The notes under the pieces: model-generated
Seen by the model: only the letters and a program-made list of their open reading frames with translations
What the model was told of the DNA's origin: nothing
Database searches by the model: none
Shown here: positions 16,853 through 25,025 of the stretch, one piece after another
Layout: every line of letters begins with the position of its first letter
Position numbering within the stretch: the first letter of the stretch is position 1
NCBI GenBank assembly: GCA_963737075.1
Contig: CAVTRI010000006.1
Location: 1 to 45,924, forward strand
Direction of reading: 5' to 3'
DNA: 45,924 nucleotides
Source of the DNA: CAVTRI01 sp963737075
GTDB lineage: Bacteria > Actinomycetota > Acidimicrobiia > Acidimicrobiales > Palsa-688
Program-made: the position numbers and the translations under genes

Positions 16853-17680
16853 CTACGAACCGGCAGCCAGCTTGTCGATGTCGACCTGCTTGGACAGGCT
16901 CCACTGCGGCGGCCGCTTCTGCAGGAAGGCGGTGACGCCCTCCCGGGCGTCGGGCTGCCGTCCGGTCCAGCCAAACAGCCGGCCCTGGCGGTCGCGGGCT
17001 CCCTCCCGGTCGCCGTCGGTCAGGAACTCGTACAACACCCGCTTGGTGATGGCGACCGACGCCGGGGCGGTGTTGGCCGCGATGTCGCGGGCCAGTTCCA
17101 TCGCGCAGCTGAGCACGTCGCCGGCTGCGACCACCCGCTGCACCAGCCCGAGCTGCCACGCCTCCGTGCCGCTGAAGATGCGCCCCGTCAGCAGCACGTC
17201 CAGGGCCGCCCCGTAGCCGATCATTCTCGGAATCAGCCACAGCAGGTCGGCGTCCGGCATGACGCCCCGCCGGTTGAACACGAATCCCAGCTTGGCGTCC
17301 TCGGCCGCCACCCGGAGATCCCATTCCATGGTCATCGTCAGCCCGGCGCCGACCGCGGCGCCGTTGATGGCGGCGATGATCGGGGTGTTGAGCTCGTGAA
17401 CCGGGCGGCGCTGCGCGGGGGCCTCGCGTCTCCTGCCCACCACCTCGGACTCCCCGGCGAAGGTGCCGCCACCACCGGTCAGGTCAGCGCCCGCGCAGAA
17501 CCCGCGCCCGGCACCGGTCACCACGACAGCCCGGACGCTGTCGTCGGCGTCGGCGTCGGCGAACGCTTCGGATAGCTCGGCCGACATCTGCCACGTCCAC
17601 GCGTTGAGCCTCTCGGGGCGGTTGAGGGTCACGAGCGCAACCGGCCCGTCGCGCTCCACCAGGATTTGCTCGAACGTCAC
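16853..17680 (-). CDS. Enoyl-CoA hydratase/isomerase-family (crotonase-fold) protein
   Basis: A 275-residue soluble enzyme. Start GTG 17680 (VTFEQILVERDG) follows AGAGGAGAAGCC, a good ribosome binding site. Oxyanion-hole segments are present: GRGFCAGADLTG and INGAAVGAGLTMTME. By-eye alignment to crotonase places Thr where Glu144 should be and no Glu at the 164 position (segment KLGFVFNRRGVMPDADL), so true hydratase chemistry is doubtful; an isomerase, hydrolase or other crotonase-fold reaction is more likely. C-terminal tail with KRPPQW is common in the family. It is divergent from a TetR gene, which may regulate it. Fifty-four bases separate its stop from chrA on the same strand. Confidence 0.9.
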   Translation of the reverse strand: MTFEQILVERDGPVALVTLNRPERLNAWTWQMSAELSEAFADADADDSVRAVVVTGAGRGFCAGADLTGGGGTFAGESEVVGRRREAPAQRRPVHELNTPIIAAINGAAVGAGLTMTMEWDLRVAAEDAKLGFVFNRRGVMPDADLLWLIPRMIGYGAALDVLLTGRIFSGTEAWQLGLVQRVVAAGDVLSCAMELARDIAANTAPASVAITKRVLYEFLTDGDREGARDRQGRLFGWTGRQPDAREGVTAFLQKRPPQWSLSKQVDIDKLAAGS

Positions 17681-17732
17681 GGCTTCTCCTCTCTGCCGGG
17701 CCCACAATAACTTTCGGACGCGTCACCACCCA

Positions 17733-17794
17733 ACCGTCAGCGAGGTACCGCTGCTCGAAGCGTGATCTGCCATGGCGCTGACGGTGGAGTCAGC
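17733..17794. promoter_or_regulatory. Candidate TetR operator between crotonase and tetR genes
   Basis: The 138-base divergent region contains GTCAGC half-sites three times. GCTGAC (17777-17782) and GTCAGC (17789-17794) form a 6-6-6 inverted repeat 24 bases before the tetR start. ACCGTCAGCG (17733-17742) is a perfect 10-base reverse complement of CGCTGACGGT (17776-17785). This arrangement fits autoregulation and control of the crotonase gene by the TetR protein. Confidence 0.5.
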
Positions 17795-17818
17795 CATCAA
17801 ACCGGCTAGGATTTGTGC

Positions 17819-18541
17819 ATGGTCCGCGCCGCTTCGCGCCGATCCAACGGGGGCGCCGACGGAGACAGCCGGGCGGTGGCCGCCACCCGAACGCGCCGAA
17901 CCGGCTCCCAGCCCTCACCTCGGCGACGCATGACCAAGGCCGCCCGGCGCGAGCAGCTGCTCGACGTGGCCGGCGTCCTGGTCGCCGAGGAAGGCCTCGA
18001 CGCCCTCACCATGGAACGGGTCGCCGAGCGCGCTGGTGTCAGCAAGGCGCTCCCGTATACCCATTTCGCCAACGCCGACGACCTCGCGGTTGCGGTCTAC
18101 CGCCGCGAGATCGCCGATCACAGGCGGCGGGTCCGCGACGGTCTCAGTAAGCCCGGCCATGAGGCCTCGCGCGCTGGTTTCAGAGCCTTTTTCGAGACGG
18201 TGAAGGCCCGACAGATGCTCTTCAGCAGGCTGATGACGCCCACCCACGCGCCCGGGACGTTGCACGACCAGCAGCTGGCGTACCAGGACGAGAACGAGCA
18301 CTACTACGCCCACCGCTACCGCGAACGGCTGGGCGTCACAGACGACACCGCGTTGATCGCGGCCTGCATCATGCTCGCCTCCTTGCAGGGCACTGTGCGG
18401 GCGTGGAGGAAGGGCTACGGGACGGAGCAGGAGATCGAGGACGCGTTCTCAACCATGATCGACGGCGGCTTGCGGGCCCTTCGCGACGCCGAACGGGCAC
18501 CCGCCACCGGGCGGCGAGCCCGGACCTCCAGCGGCGTCTGA
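17819..18541 (+). CDS. TetR-family transcriptional regulator
   Basis: A 240-residue repressor-type protein. Its first 40 residues are basic and disordered; the helix-turn-helix is at about 40-90 (REQLLDVAGVLVAEEGLDAL, TMERVAERAGVSKALPYTHF). The ligand domain follows (FRAFFETVKARQMLFSRLMT ... CIMLASLQGTVRAWRKGYG). ATG 17819 is used; a TTG two codons earlier (17813) and an internal ATG at the RRRMTKAARRE position are alternatives, the latter giving the usual TetR length of about 200. Divergent from the crotonase-like gene and 59 bases before the aminotransferase. Ligand unknown. Confidence 0.9.
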   Translation: MVRAASRRSNGGADGDSRAVAATRTRRTGSQPSPRRRMTKAARREQLLDVAGVLVAEEGLDALTMERVAERAGVSKALPYTHFANADDLAVAVYRREIADHRRRVRDGLSKPGHEASRAGFRAFFETVKARQMLFSRLMTPTHAPGTLHDQQLAYQDENEHYYAHRYRERLGVTDDTALIAACIMLASLQGTVRAWRKGYGTEQEIEDAFSTMIDGGLRALRDAERAPATGRRARTSSGV

Positions 18542-18600
18542 GACGCCGGCGGCGGGACCGGGGGCGGTAGCCTCTCGACGGGCTGATCCTGGAGTCAACG

Positions 18601-19992
18601 ATGCCATTCGATGTCACGCGGGTCCTCGCCGAACGGGAGGATGAGCGGCTCGCCCTCCACCAGGCGCACGTCAACCATCAGTTGGCGCGCGTGCTGAGGA
18701 CGCTCGGCTTCGACCGCACGTACGTGCGAGGCGAGGGCTGCTACCTGTACGACGCGGACGGCCAGCAGTACCTGGACCTGCTGGCCGGCTTCGGGGTGTT
18801 CGCGCTCGGGCGGTCCCACCCGGCCGTGAAGGAGGCGCTGCACGCCGCCATCGACGCCGACCTGCCCAACCTCGTCCAGCTGGACTGTTCGCTGCCGGCG
18901 GGCCTGCTGGCCGAGGAGCTCACCAGGCGCTGCCATCCTGGCATCCAGCGGGCGTTCTTCTGCAATTCCGGGGCCGAAGCGGTGGAGTCGGCGATCAAGT
19001 TCGCTCGCCGGGCTACGGGCCGGGGCCGTGTCCTGCACTGCGGCCACGCCTTTCACGGATTGACAACCGGAGCCCTGGCGCTCAACGGCGGTAAGGAATT
19101 TCGGGCCGGTTTCGGGGCGCTGCTCCCGGGTTCCGACGAGGTCCCGTTCGGGGACGTCGACGCGTTGGAACGCGAGCTGCGCCGGGGTGAGGTCGCGGCG
19201 CTGGTGGTCGAGCCCATTCAGGGCAAGGGGGTGTACCTCGCCCCGGACGACTACTGGCCTGCCGTTCAGGAGCTGTGCCGGCGGCACCGGGTGGTGCTCG
19301 TCGCCGACGAGGTCCAGACCGGACTGGGCCGGACCGGGCGATTCCTCTGCCACGAGCACTGGGGGCTGCAGCCGGACATCATCACGGTGTCGAAAGCCCT
19401 CTCCGGGGGGTTCGTGCCCGTGGGCGCCATGCTGTGCACCGAGCGGGTGTGGACGAGCGTGTTCGACTCGATGGACCGGGCGATGGTGCACTCGTCCACG
19501 TTCGGCGGAAACACACTCGCCATGGTCGCCGGGTTGGCGACGCTGGCCGTGTTCGACGATGAGGACATCGTCGACCGGGCCCGGCAGACGGGCGATATGT
19601 TTGTCAAGGCGCTCGACCCGTTGCTCGCCCGCTACGAGCTGCTGTCCGACGTCCGGGGCAAGGGGCTCATGATCGGGCTGGAGTTCGGAGAGCCGTCCAC
19701 GGCCAGCCTGCGGCGCCGGTGGAAGGCGCTGGAACGGATGCGGACAGGATTGTTCTCGCAGCTGATCGTGATCCCGCTGTTCCACCGCCATCGGATCCTC
19801 ACCCAGGTGGCGGCCGACAACGTCAACATCATCAAGCTCCTCCCGCCGTTGGTCGCCGGGGAGGAGGAGGTGGGCAGGTTCGTCGAGGCGCTCGACGCCG
19901 TCCTGGCGGACGCTCACGACCGGTCGTCGGGGTTCTACCTGGACGTGGGCAAAACGGTGGCCCGCAGCCTGTTGCGCCGAGGCCCGGATTGA
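18601..19992 (+). CDS. Class III aminotransferase (PLP-dependent)
   Basis: A 463-residue fold-type I enzyme. Visible motifs: glycine-rich FFCNSGAEAVESAIKFARRA for phosphate binding, HAFHGLTTGALAL, PLP-ring aspartate in VLVADEVQTGLGRTG, and the Schiff-base lysine in TVSKALSGGFVPVGAML. The C-terminal region ends with NVNIIKLLPPLV, typical of ornithine/putrescine/4-aminobutyrate transaminases. The amino donor cannot be told from sequence. It begins right after the TetR gene in the same direction, so co-regulation is possible. A 135-base gap separates it from the protease gene. Confidence 0.92.
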   Translation: MPFDVTRVLAEREDERLALHQAHVNHQLARVLRTLGFDRTYVRGEGCYLYDADGQQYLDLLAGFGVFALGRSHPAVKEALHAAIDADLPNLVQLDCSLPAGLLAEELTRRCHPGIQRAFFCNSGAEAVESAIKFARRATGRGRVLHCGHAFHGLTTGALALNGGKEFRAGFGALLPGSDEVPFGDVDALERELRRGEVAALVVEPIQGKGVYLAPDDYWPAVQELCRRHRVVLVADEVQTGLGRTGRFLCHEHWGLQPDIITVSKALSGGFVPVGAMLCTERVWTSVFDSMDRAMVHSSTFGGNTLAMVAGLATLAVFDDEDIVDRARQTGDMFVKALDPLLARYELLSDVRGKGLMIGLEFGEPSTASLRRRWKALERMRTGLFSQLIVIPLFHRHRILTQVAADNVNIIKLLPPLVAGEEEVGRFVEALDAVLADAHDRSSGFYLDVGKTVARSLLRRGPD

Positions 19993-20127
19993 CCTCTACC
20001 ACGGGCCGGCTTTGCGTGCGCCGTCTCCCCCAGCCAGGTTTCAGGGGAGTCTCAGGGTACGCTCAGCCTGAACGACTTGCATGGTGGACGGAGGTAGCGG
20101 CGGCCGTATCAGCCACCGCAAAAACGC

Positions 20128-21711
20128 ATGGATCAACCTGACGACGCGGCAGGTGCACACAGGCCTTCGGCGGCGCCGCAAGAGGATCTCCAGGGCTCTC
20201 AATCGAGCGCGGACGCCGGCGAGGGCCACGAGGCGTGGCCAGCGCCCGGCAGTGACGCCGAGCCCAACGCAGGCGCGGGTTCCGGCCCGCCTTCCGACCC
20301 CCCGTATGGCGCCGGGTACGGCTCGCCTTACGGCTCCTTCTACGACCCGTCTTCGGAGTCGCCCCCCGGTTCGCCCTACGGGCCATACGGTTCGTGGCCG
20401 CCGCCGCCATACCAGGTACCCGGCGAACAGGGCTGGCACTACGGCGGGTGGCAGCCCCCGGGTGGAGGCTGGGGACCCCCCGGTGGCGGCTGGGGCTCCC
20501 CCTACGGGCCGCCCCCTCGACGCCCGCGCAGCCGGACCGCCCTGCTCACGGCGCTACTGGTGGCGGTGGCGGCGTTCCTGGGCATCAGCATCGGCCATCT
20601 TGCCTGGCACAACGCCAGGTCGAACGCGAGCTCGAACGGCGGCGTGTTCCAGAACCCGTTCAGCGGTTCGGGCGGCAGCGGCGACAACGGCGGCTCTGGC
20701 GGGAGCTTCCCCTTCGGCGGCGGATCCGGCAACTCGAGTAGCGGGGGCACCTCCAACAACAGCGGAGGCCCGGCCGATGTCGGGGCCATCGCGTCCAAGG
20801 TGGACGGCGGCCTGGTCGACATCAACACCAGCCTTCGCTACCAGAGCGCGGAGGCGGCCGGCACCGGCATCGTGCTCACGTCCAATGGCGTCGTGCTCAC
20901 CAACAATCACGTGATCACGGGAGCCACCCGGATCAGCGCCACCGACATCGGCAACGGCAAGACGTACACGGCCAACATCGTCGGCTATGACGAGGGCCAC
21001 GACGTCGCCGTGCTCCAGCTACAGGGCGCGTCCGGGCTGACCACGGCCAAGCTCGGGGACAGCTCCAAGGTGGCCGTCGGCCAGGCCGTGGTCGGGATCG
21101 GCAACGCCGGCGGCTCCGGCGGCACGCCGAGCAGCGCGGGCGGATCGATCACGGCGCTCAACCAGTCCATCACCGCCAACGACGACCTGGACAACTCCAC
21201 CGAGCAGCTGTCCGGGCTGATCGGCACCAACGCCAACATCCAGCAGGGCGACTCGGGGGGTCCGCTGGTCGACACGTCCGGCAACGTGATCGGTGTGGAC
21301 GTGGCGGCATCGCAGGGCTTCTCGTTCCAGTCGCAGGGCAGCCAGGCGTTCGCCATCCCGATCAACCAGGCGATGTCCGTCACCCACCAGATCCAGGCCG
21401 GCCACGGCTCCTCGACAGTTCATATCGGCGCTACCGCGTTCCTCGGCATCCTGATCGATACCCAGTCCACAAACCAAAACGGCGGGGTCGTCATCGCTCA
21501 GACCGTGCCCGGCGGGGCGGCGGCCAACGCCGGCATCCAGCAAGGCGACGACATCACCTCCATCAACGGGCAGTCGGTGTCGTCGCCCTCGCAGATCACC
21601 CAGATGCTGATCTCGCTGCACCCGGGCGATCACGTCCAGATCGGGTGGCTCGACGGCAACGGTCAGTCGCACACGGCGACCGTCACCCTCACCCAGGGCC
21701 CGCCGGCGTAA
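20128..21711 (+). CDS. Membrane-anchored HtrA/DegP-like serine protease with PDZ domain
   Basis: A 527-residue protein. Residues 1-135 are a cytoplasmic, Pro/Gly/Tyr-rich low-complexity arm (SPYG, PPGGGWG repeats), as in actinobacterial PepD/HtrA. One membrane helix spans about 137-158. A Gly/Ser-rich linker leads to the trypsin-like domain with triad H261 (TNNHVI), D292 (GHDVAVL) and S376 (GDSGGPL). A PDZ domain follows from about 430 (FLGILIDTQ ... GIQQGDDITSINGQSV). It likely degrades or processes misfolded extracytoplasmic proteins. ATG 20128 lacks a close ribosome binding site; GGAGG at 20090-20094 is too far and the frame closes at TAG 20095, so translation may depend on a short or absent leader. 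Confidence 0.94.
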   Translation: MDQPDDAAGAHRPSAAPQEDLQGSQSSADAGEGHEAWPAPGSDAEPNAGAGSGPPSDPPYGAGYGSPYGSFYDPSSESPPGSPYGPYGSWPPPPYQVPGEQGWHYGGWQPPGGGWGPPGGGWGSPYGPPPRRPRSRTALLTALLVAVAAFLGISIGHLAWHNARSNASSNGGVFQNPFSGSGGSGDNGGSGGSFPFGGGSGNSSSGGTSNNSGGPADVGAIASKVDGGLVDINTSLRYQSAEAAGTGIVLTSNGVVLTNNHVITGATRISATDIGNGKTYTANIVGYDEGHDVAVLQLQGASGLTTAKLGDSSKVAVGQAVVGIGNAGGSGGTPSSAGGSITALNQSITANDDLDNSTEQLSGLIGTNANIQQGDSGGPLVDTSGNVIGVDVAASQGFSFQSQGSQAFAIPINQAMSVTHQIQAGHGSSTVHIGATAFLGILIDTQSTNQNGGVVIAQTVPGGAAANAGIQQGDDITSINGQSVSSPSQITQMLISLHPGDHVQIGWLDGNGQSHTATVTLTQGPPA

Positions 21712-21732
21712 CCCTCCCCGGGGCCGCTCGCC

Positions 21733-22290
21733 TCAGGTTTCGGGGCTGAAGAACTGCCGGATCAGCGGTTCGAAATGCTCGAGGGGCTCGCTGCGGTAGT
21801 CGGTGTCGAAGGCCGTCTGGTCGTACTTGGCGCAGAACTCCGCCGTGTAGTCGAAGTACGGCGAGTCGCGGTAGGCGTCGCGAGCGTTTCGGTCGCCGCC
21901 GATGTGATGCCAGAAGTAGTAGCCCTGGAAGATGCCGTGATGCTCGACCATCCAGTGGTTGGCTTCGGACACGAAGGGCTTTACGATCGCGGCGCCGATC
22001 GCCGGGTGGTTGAACGGTGCCAGGGCGTCCCCGATGTCGTGCAGGAGCGCGCACAGGATGTACTCGTCGTCACGCCCGTCGCGCGCCGCTCGGGTCGCGG
22101 TCTGCAGGGAGTGCTCCAGCCGATCGACGGGAAAGCCGCCGAAGTCGTTGCGCAGGTAATGCAACTGTTCGATCACATGGTCGGCGACGTGGCTCTGGGT
22201 GACGTTCAGCTGCGGTGTGATCGTCGCCCAGTCATCGGCGGTGGACTCTGCGAAGCTCTTGAACGACGCCCGTCGGGTCTGGACGCTCAT
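21733..22290 (-). CDS. HD-domain protein, probable PhnZ/MIOX-like metalloenzyme
   Basis: A 185-residue soluble protein starting ATG 22290 (MSVQTRRASFKSF) with AGAAAGG upstream. Candidate metal ligands follow the HD pattern: RLEHSLQTA, CALLHDIGD, FNHPAIGA, VEHHGIFQG and AKYDQTAFD. The ordering with an extra pair of His and a following FWHHIGG resembles the mixed-valent di-iron HD oxygenases (PhnZ, myo-inositol oxygenase) more than phosphohydrolases, but substrate is unknown. The gene has its own 87-base promoter region with a DtxR-like palindrome (22326-22345), consistent with a metal-dependent enzyme. Converges on htrA with a 21-base gap. Confidence 0.8.
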   Translation of the reverse strand: MSVQTRRASFKSFAESTADDWATITPQLNVTQSHVADHVIEQLHYLRNDFGGFPVDRLEHSLQTATRAARDGRDDEYILCALLHDIGDALAPFNHPAIGAAIVKPFVSEANHWMVEHHGIFQGYYFWHHIGGDRNARDAYRDSPYFDYTAEFCAKYDQTAFDTDYRSEPLEHFEPLIRQFFSPET

Positions 22291-22325
22291 GGGCTTTTGC
22301 CTTTCTGCTCGGCGAAGACGTTCGT

Positions 22326-22345
22326 TAGGTAGCCTACCCGTAGGC
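22326..22345. promoter_or_regulatory. DtxR/IdeR-like palindrome upstream of the HD gene
   Basis: The + strand reads TTAGGTAGCCTACC from 22325, containing the palindrome GGTAG-C-CTACC (22328-22338) and overlapping GCCTAC-CC-GTAGGC (22332-22345). It resembles the DtxR consensus TTAGGTTAGCCTAACCTAA with one base missing from each arm. On the gene's strand TAGGCT within it could serve as a -10 element, 40 or so bases before the start codon, so a bound regulator would block transcription. Confidence 0.4.
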
Positions 22346-22377
22346 CGGGCGGCCACCCGGGGCGGCCTGTCGAGTCC

Positions 22378-22938
22378 TCACGCCGTCGGCAGCCCCGACG
22401 CCTTGCCATCGATCGTGACCCGGTTGGTGGTCGCCTGGTAGTCACGCACACCGTCGGGGCCCTTGCGGGCCGACCACTCATCGAGTCTGGCCCGATGTTC
22501 CTGGAACGGCATGACCGGAACGCCGTAGCCGCACGAGTCGGCCACCCGGCGGACGTCGACCACCACGATGGAGCGCACCCCGACTCCAGCGGCCGCCGGC
22601 CACCCGCAGGCAAGGCGGTCGAACTCGGGCGTCCCCGCCGGCAGTACACGGCCGGTGCCGTGCAGACGGATCACGCGGGGCGGCCCGGCAAACGCGCAGC
22701 ACATGACGACGATGCGGCCGTTTTCGTTGAGATGGCCGACCGTCTCGATGCCGCTCCCCGTCTGATCCACGTAGGCGATGCGGTGCGGGTCGAGCACTCG
22801 CAGCTCGTCGCGGTTGCCCTTGGGGGAGCAGTTGACCGACCCGTCAGCGTCGAGCGGCGCGCTCGCCACGAAGAACACCGGCTGGCCGACGATCCAGTCC
22901 GCGAGATGGTCGGTGATCCCCTCGTAGACGCGTCCCAT
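22378..22938 (-). CDS. Pyridoxamine 5'-phosphate oxidase-family (FMN-binding split barrel) protein
   Basis: A 186-residue protein. Start ATG 22938 (MGRVYEGITDHLADWI) matches the family's N-terminus; the frame runs open upstream only as antisense of the FUSC gene. Recognisable segments: QPVFFVASAPLDADGSVNCS, PKGNRDELRVLD, HLNENGRIVVMCCAFAGPP, IRLHGTGRVL and the C-terminal CGYGVPVMPFQEHR. These belong to the PPOX-like FMN- or F420-binding flavoprotein group; real PNPO activity is not implied. It lies 37 bases after the FUSC stop on the same strand. A short GC hairpin (around 22345-22360) follows it. Confidence 0.88.
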   Translation of the reverse strand: MGRVYEGITDHLADWIVGQPVFFVASAPLDADGSVNCSPKGNRDELRVLDPHRIAYVDQTGSGIETVGHLNENGRIVVMCCAFAGPPRVIRLHGTGRVLPAGTPEFDRLACGWPAAAGVGVRSIVVVDVRRVADSCGYGVPVMPFQEHRARLDEWSARKGPDGVRDYQATTNRVTIDGKASGLPTA

Positions 22939-22975
22939 CCGTGCAGTATGGCCGACCGCCTGGCGCAGCGAGCAG

Positions 22976-25021
22976 TCACCGCGCAAGCGGGATCGACAGT
23001 CGCCGCCGCGCGATCCGGCGAATCGCGGACCGGGCGCTGTCCAGCTCGTCCGACAAGGGCGCGAGAGGGCCATCACGCGGCAGGTCGAGCAGCGCCGGCG
23101 GGTGCCCGCCGGCGGCGGCCGCACCCAGTTCGTGCAGCCCAGCAGAGACGCGCTCGACGTCGGCAAGAGGTGGCGGGGGGGCGCCGTTGGCGACGCTCGC
23201 GGCGACCGCGGCGACACCGTCGCACAATCGTTCGAGGGCGACCGCCGCTGGCCAAAGCGCTTCCGCGTACCGGCCGGCCGCCGCGGGATCGGCGAAACAC
23301 TGCTGGAGCAGGGTCCGCAAGTCCGACAAGCGCCGGTAGGCGCGCCGCCTGGCTGCCGCCGGGCCGGGGGTGACCGCCGACCGGGCCGACCCCGGCGAGT
23401 TCGAATCCGCCGCCAGCTCCACGGGTCCGGCGACCGTGCCCGATGCCCCAGACGCAGCCGCACCTGCGAACACCGAGATCGCGGCGGGGAACGCCCCCAC
23501 GAGGTAGCTGTCGACCGCGGCGACCGCTTCGGCGAAGCGTCGTCCCAGCGCGGGACGCCACGTCTCCGGCCACAGCAGGTATCCGAACACCAGCACGATC
23601 CCCGCCCCGAGGAGTGTGTCCGCCAAGCGGTCGGCGATCAGGTGTCCAGGGGCGGGCGCCAGGGCGTCGATCTGGATGAGCACCAGCGGGGTGAGAAAGG
23701 TGGCGAACATGGCGTAGTTGCGGACGATGGAGACGGGCAGCAGGGCAGCAAACAGAGCAATGAACGGCACCAGTCCCCACTGCCCCGGCACCGTCGTCAT
23801 GACGATGCCGCCGATGACCACGCCGACGGCGGTGCCGAGGGAGCGTTGTACCGCGCGGGCGAACACCGACCCGAAGTCGGGCTTCATGATCACCGCCACC
23901 GACAGCACGATCCAGTACGAACGGTCCTGGATCACCAGCTCCCGTAACAGCAGCGCCAGCCCGATGCAGATGGTCAGCCGCGTGGCGGACAGCCAGGTCT
24001 CCGATGCGGACAGCGGCCCTTCGAGCACCAGCCGGACGCGTTCGCTCCAGGGTCGCGGCAGCCCGGCAGGAGTCTTCGCGACGTGTGTCGGCGCGCCCAC
24101 GTTGGCCTGCGCGATGAGCCGGGCCGCTCGCCGCCATGCCGCCACCCAGGTCTCCGCGCGCTCCGGCGATGACGCGTAGAACGGATCCATCGGCGTTCTG
24201 CGGTTACGCACCATGTCGGCCAGGTGCCGGGTGGCGTATGCGAGCGACGGGTCGACCTCCTTTCCCCGCCGCACCAGTTGCAGCGTGGCGTCGAGCAGCG
24301 GGCCGATGGCGTTGAGCATCACCAGCAGCCGGTGCCACTGCCGGTCGGTGCCGCCGCTCCTCACCCGGCCGGACACCACGGCGTCATCGGCCTCGTTGAG
24401 CCGCATGCTCAGGCTGCGTCGGGCGTCGTCGACGCCTGGCGTGCCGATGGCGTCCACCACGTCAGCCAGCGCGTCGTAGGCGGCCGCCACGGCGTCGCGC
24501 TCGGTCTGGGTGCGGGAAACGACCCAAAACGATAACGACAGCGCCGTGGCCCACGCCCCGCCGGCGGCCACCAGAAGCGGAGGCCACCACAGCGCACCTG
24601 GGAACACACGTTCGCTACTGATCGCCGTGTAGATGAGGAGATTGAGTGCCGCGATGGACGAGCGGGAACCGACGCTGCTCACCACGCCCGACCCCATGGC
24701 CACCGCGGCCACGACGACCACGGCCAGCCAGTCCTCGCCCCGAACCGCCCCGCCGATCAGGAAGCCGACGGCGCTGGCCATGACCGTGAGCCCCATCCGC
24801 AACGCCCGCAACCGATACGGGCCGCCCCGGTCGGCCATGAGCGCAGGAATGGTGCCGATCGACATCATCAGGCCGTCGGCCGGCTTGCCGACAGCGATGC
24901 CGAGCGCGAACGGAGCAGGCACCGTGATCGCCGCCCGCAGCACGCGCGCCCACGGCACCGGGGCCGGCTTCGGCACCAGCAGCGCCCGGGATACTTGAAC
25001 GGCGCGTGCCGTGGCGGTCAT
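22976..25021 (-). CDS. FUSC-family membrane protein (aromatic acid exporter-like)
   Basis: A 681-residue protein. Start ATG 25021 (MTATARAVQVSRALLVPK) lies 4 bases after the serS stop. Architecture: an N-terminal block of about six membrane helices (residues 25-150), a soluble helical region (150-330), a second membrane block (about 350-520) with the FUSC signature RDRSYWIVLSVAVIMKPDFG-like segment and RSLGTAVGVVIGGI, then a cytoplasmic C-terminal domain. This repeated half-structure matches FUSC/AaeB efflux proteins. Substrate unknown. The close spacing makes it part of a serS transcript, an unusual neighbour for a tRNA synthetase. Confidence 0.88.
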   Translation of the reverse strand: MTATARAVQVSRALLVPKPAPVPWARVLRAAITVPAPFALGIAVGKPADGLMMSIGTIPALMADRGGPYRLRALRMGLTVMASAVGFLIGGAVRGEDWLAVVVVAAVAMGSGVVSSVGSRSSIAALNLLIYTAISSERVFPGALWWPPLLVAAGGAWATALSLSFWVVSRTQTERDAVAAAYDALADVVDAIGTPGVDDARRSLSMRLNEADDAVVSGRVRSGGTDRQWHRLLVMLNAIGPLLDATLQLVRRGKEVDPSLAYATRHLADMVRNRRTPMDPFYASSPERAETWVAAWRRAARLIAQANVGAPTHVAKTPAGLPRPWSERVRLVLEGPLSASETWLSATRLTICIGLALLLRELVIQDRSYWIVLSVAVIMKPDFGSVFARAVQRSLGTAVGVVIGGIVMTTVPGQWGLVPFIALFAALLPVSIVRNYAMFATFLTPLVLIQIDALAPAPGHLIADRLADTLLGAGIVLVFGYLLWPETWRPALGRRFAEAVAAVDSYLVGAFPAAISVFAGAAASGASGTVAGPVELAADSNSPGSARSAVTPGPAAARRRAYRRLSDLRTLLQQCFADPAAAGRYAEALWPAAVALERLCDGVAAVAASVANGAPPPPLADVERVSAGLHELGAAAAGGHPPALLDLPRDGPLAPLSDELDSARSAIRRIARRRLSIPLAR

Positions 25022-25025
25022 GCGC

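Noticed and set aside
16795..16860. Short - strand peptide ending DRAQLRELSRELLDDHE just before chrA with an ATGA overlap
   Set aside because: No start codon or RBS found for it and it runs into the crotonase gene; could be a tiny leader gene but evidence is too thin.
18595..19917. 440-codon - strand frame opposite the aminotransferase
   Set aside because: Clear PLP enzyme on the + strand; the opposite frame has no family features.
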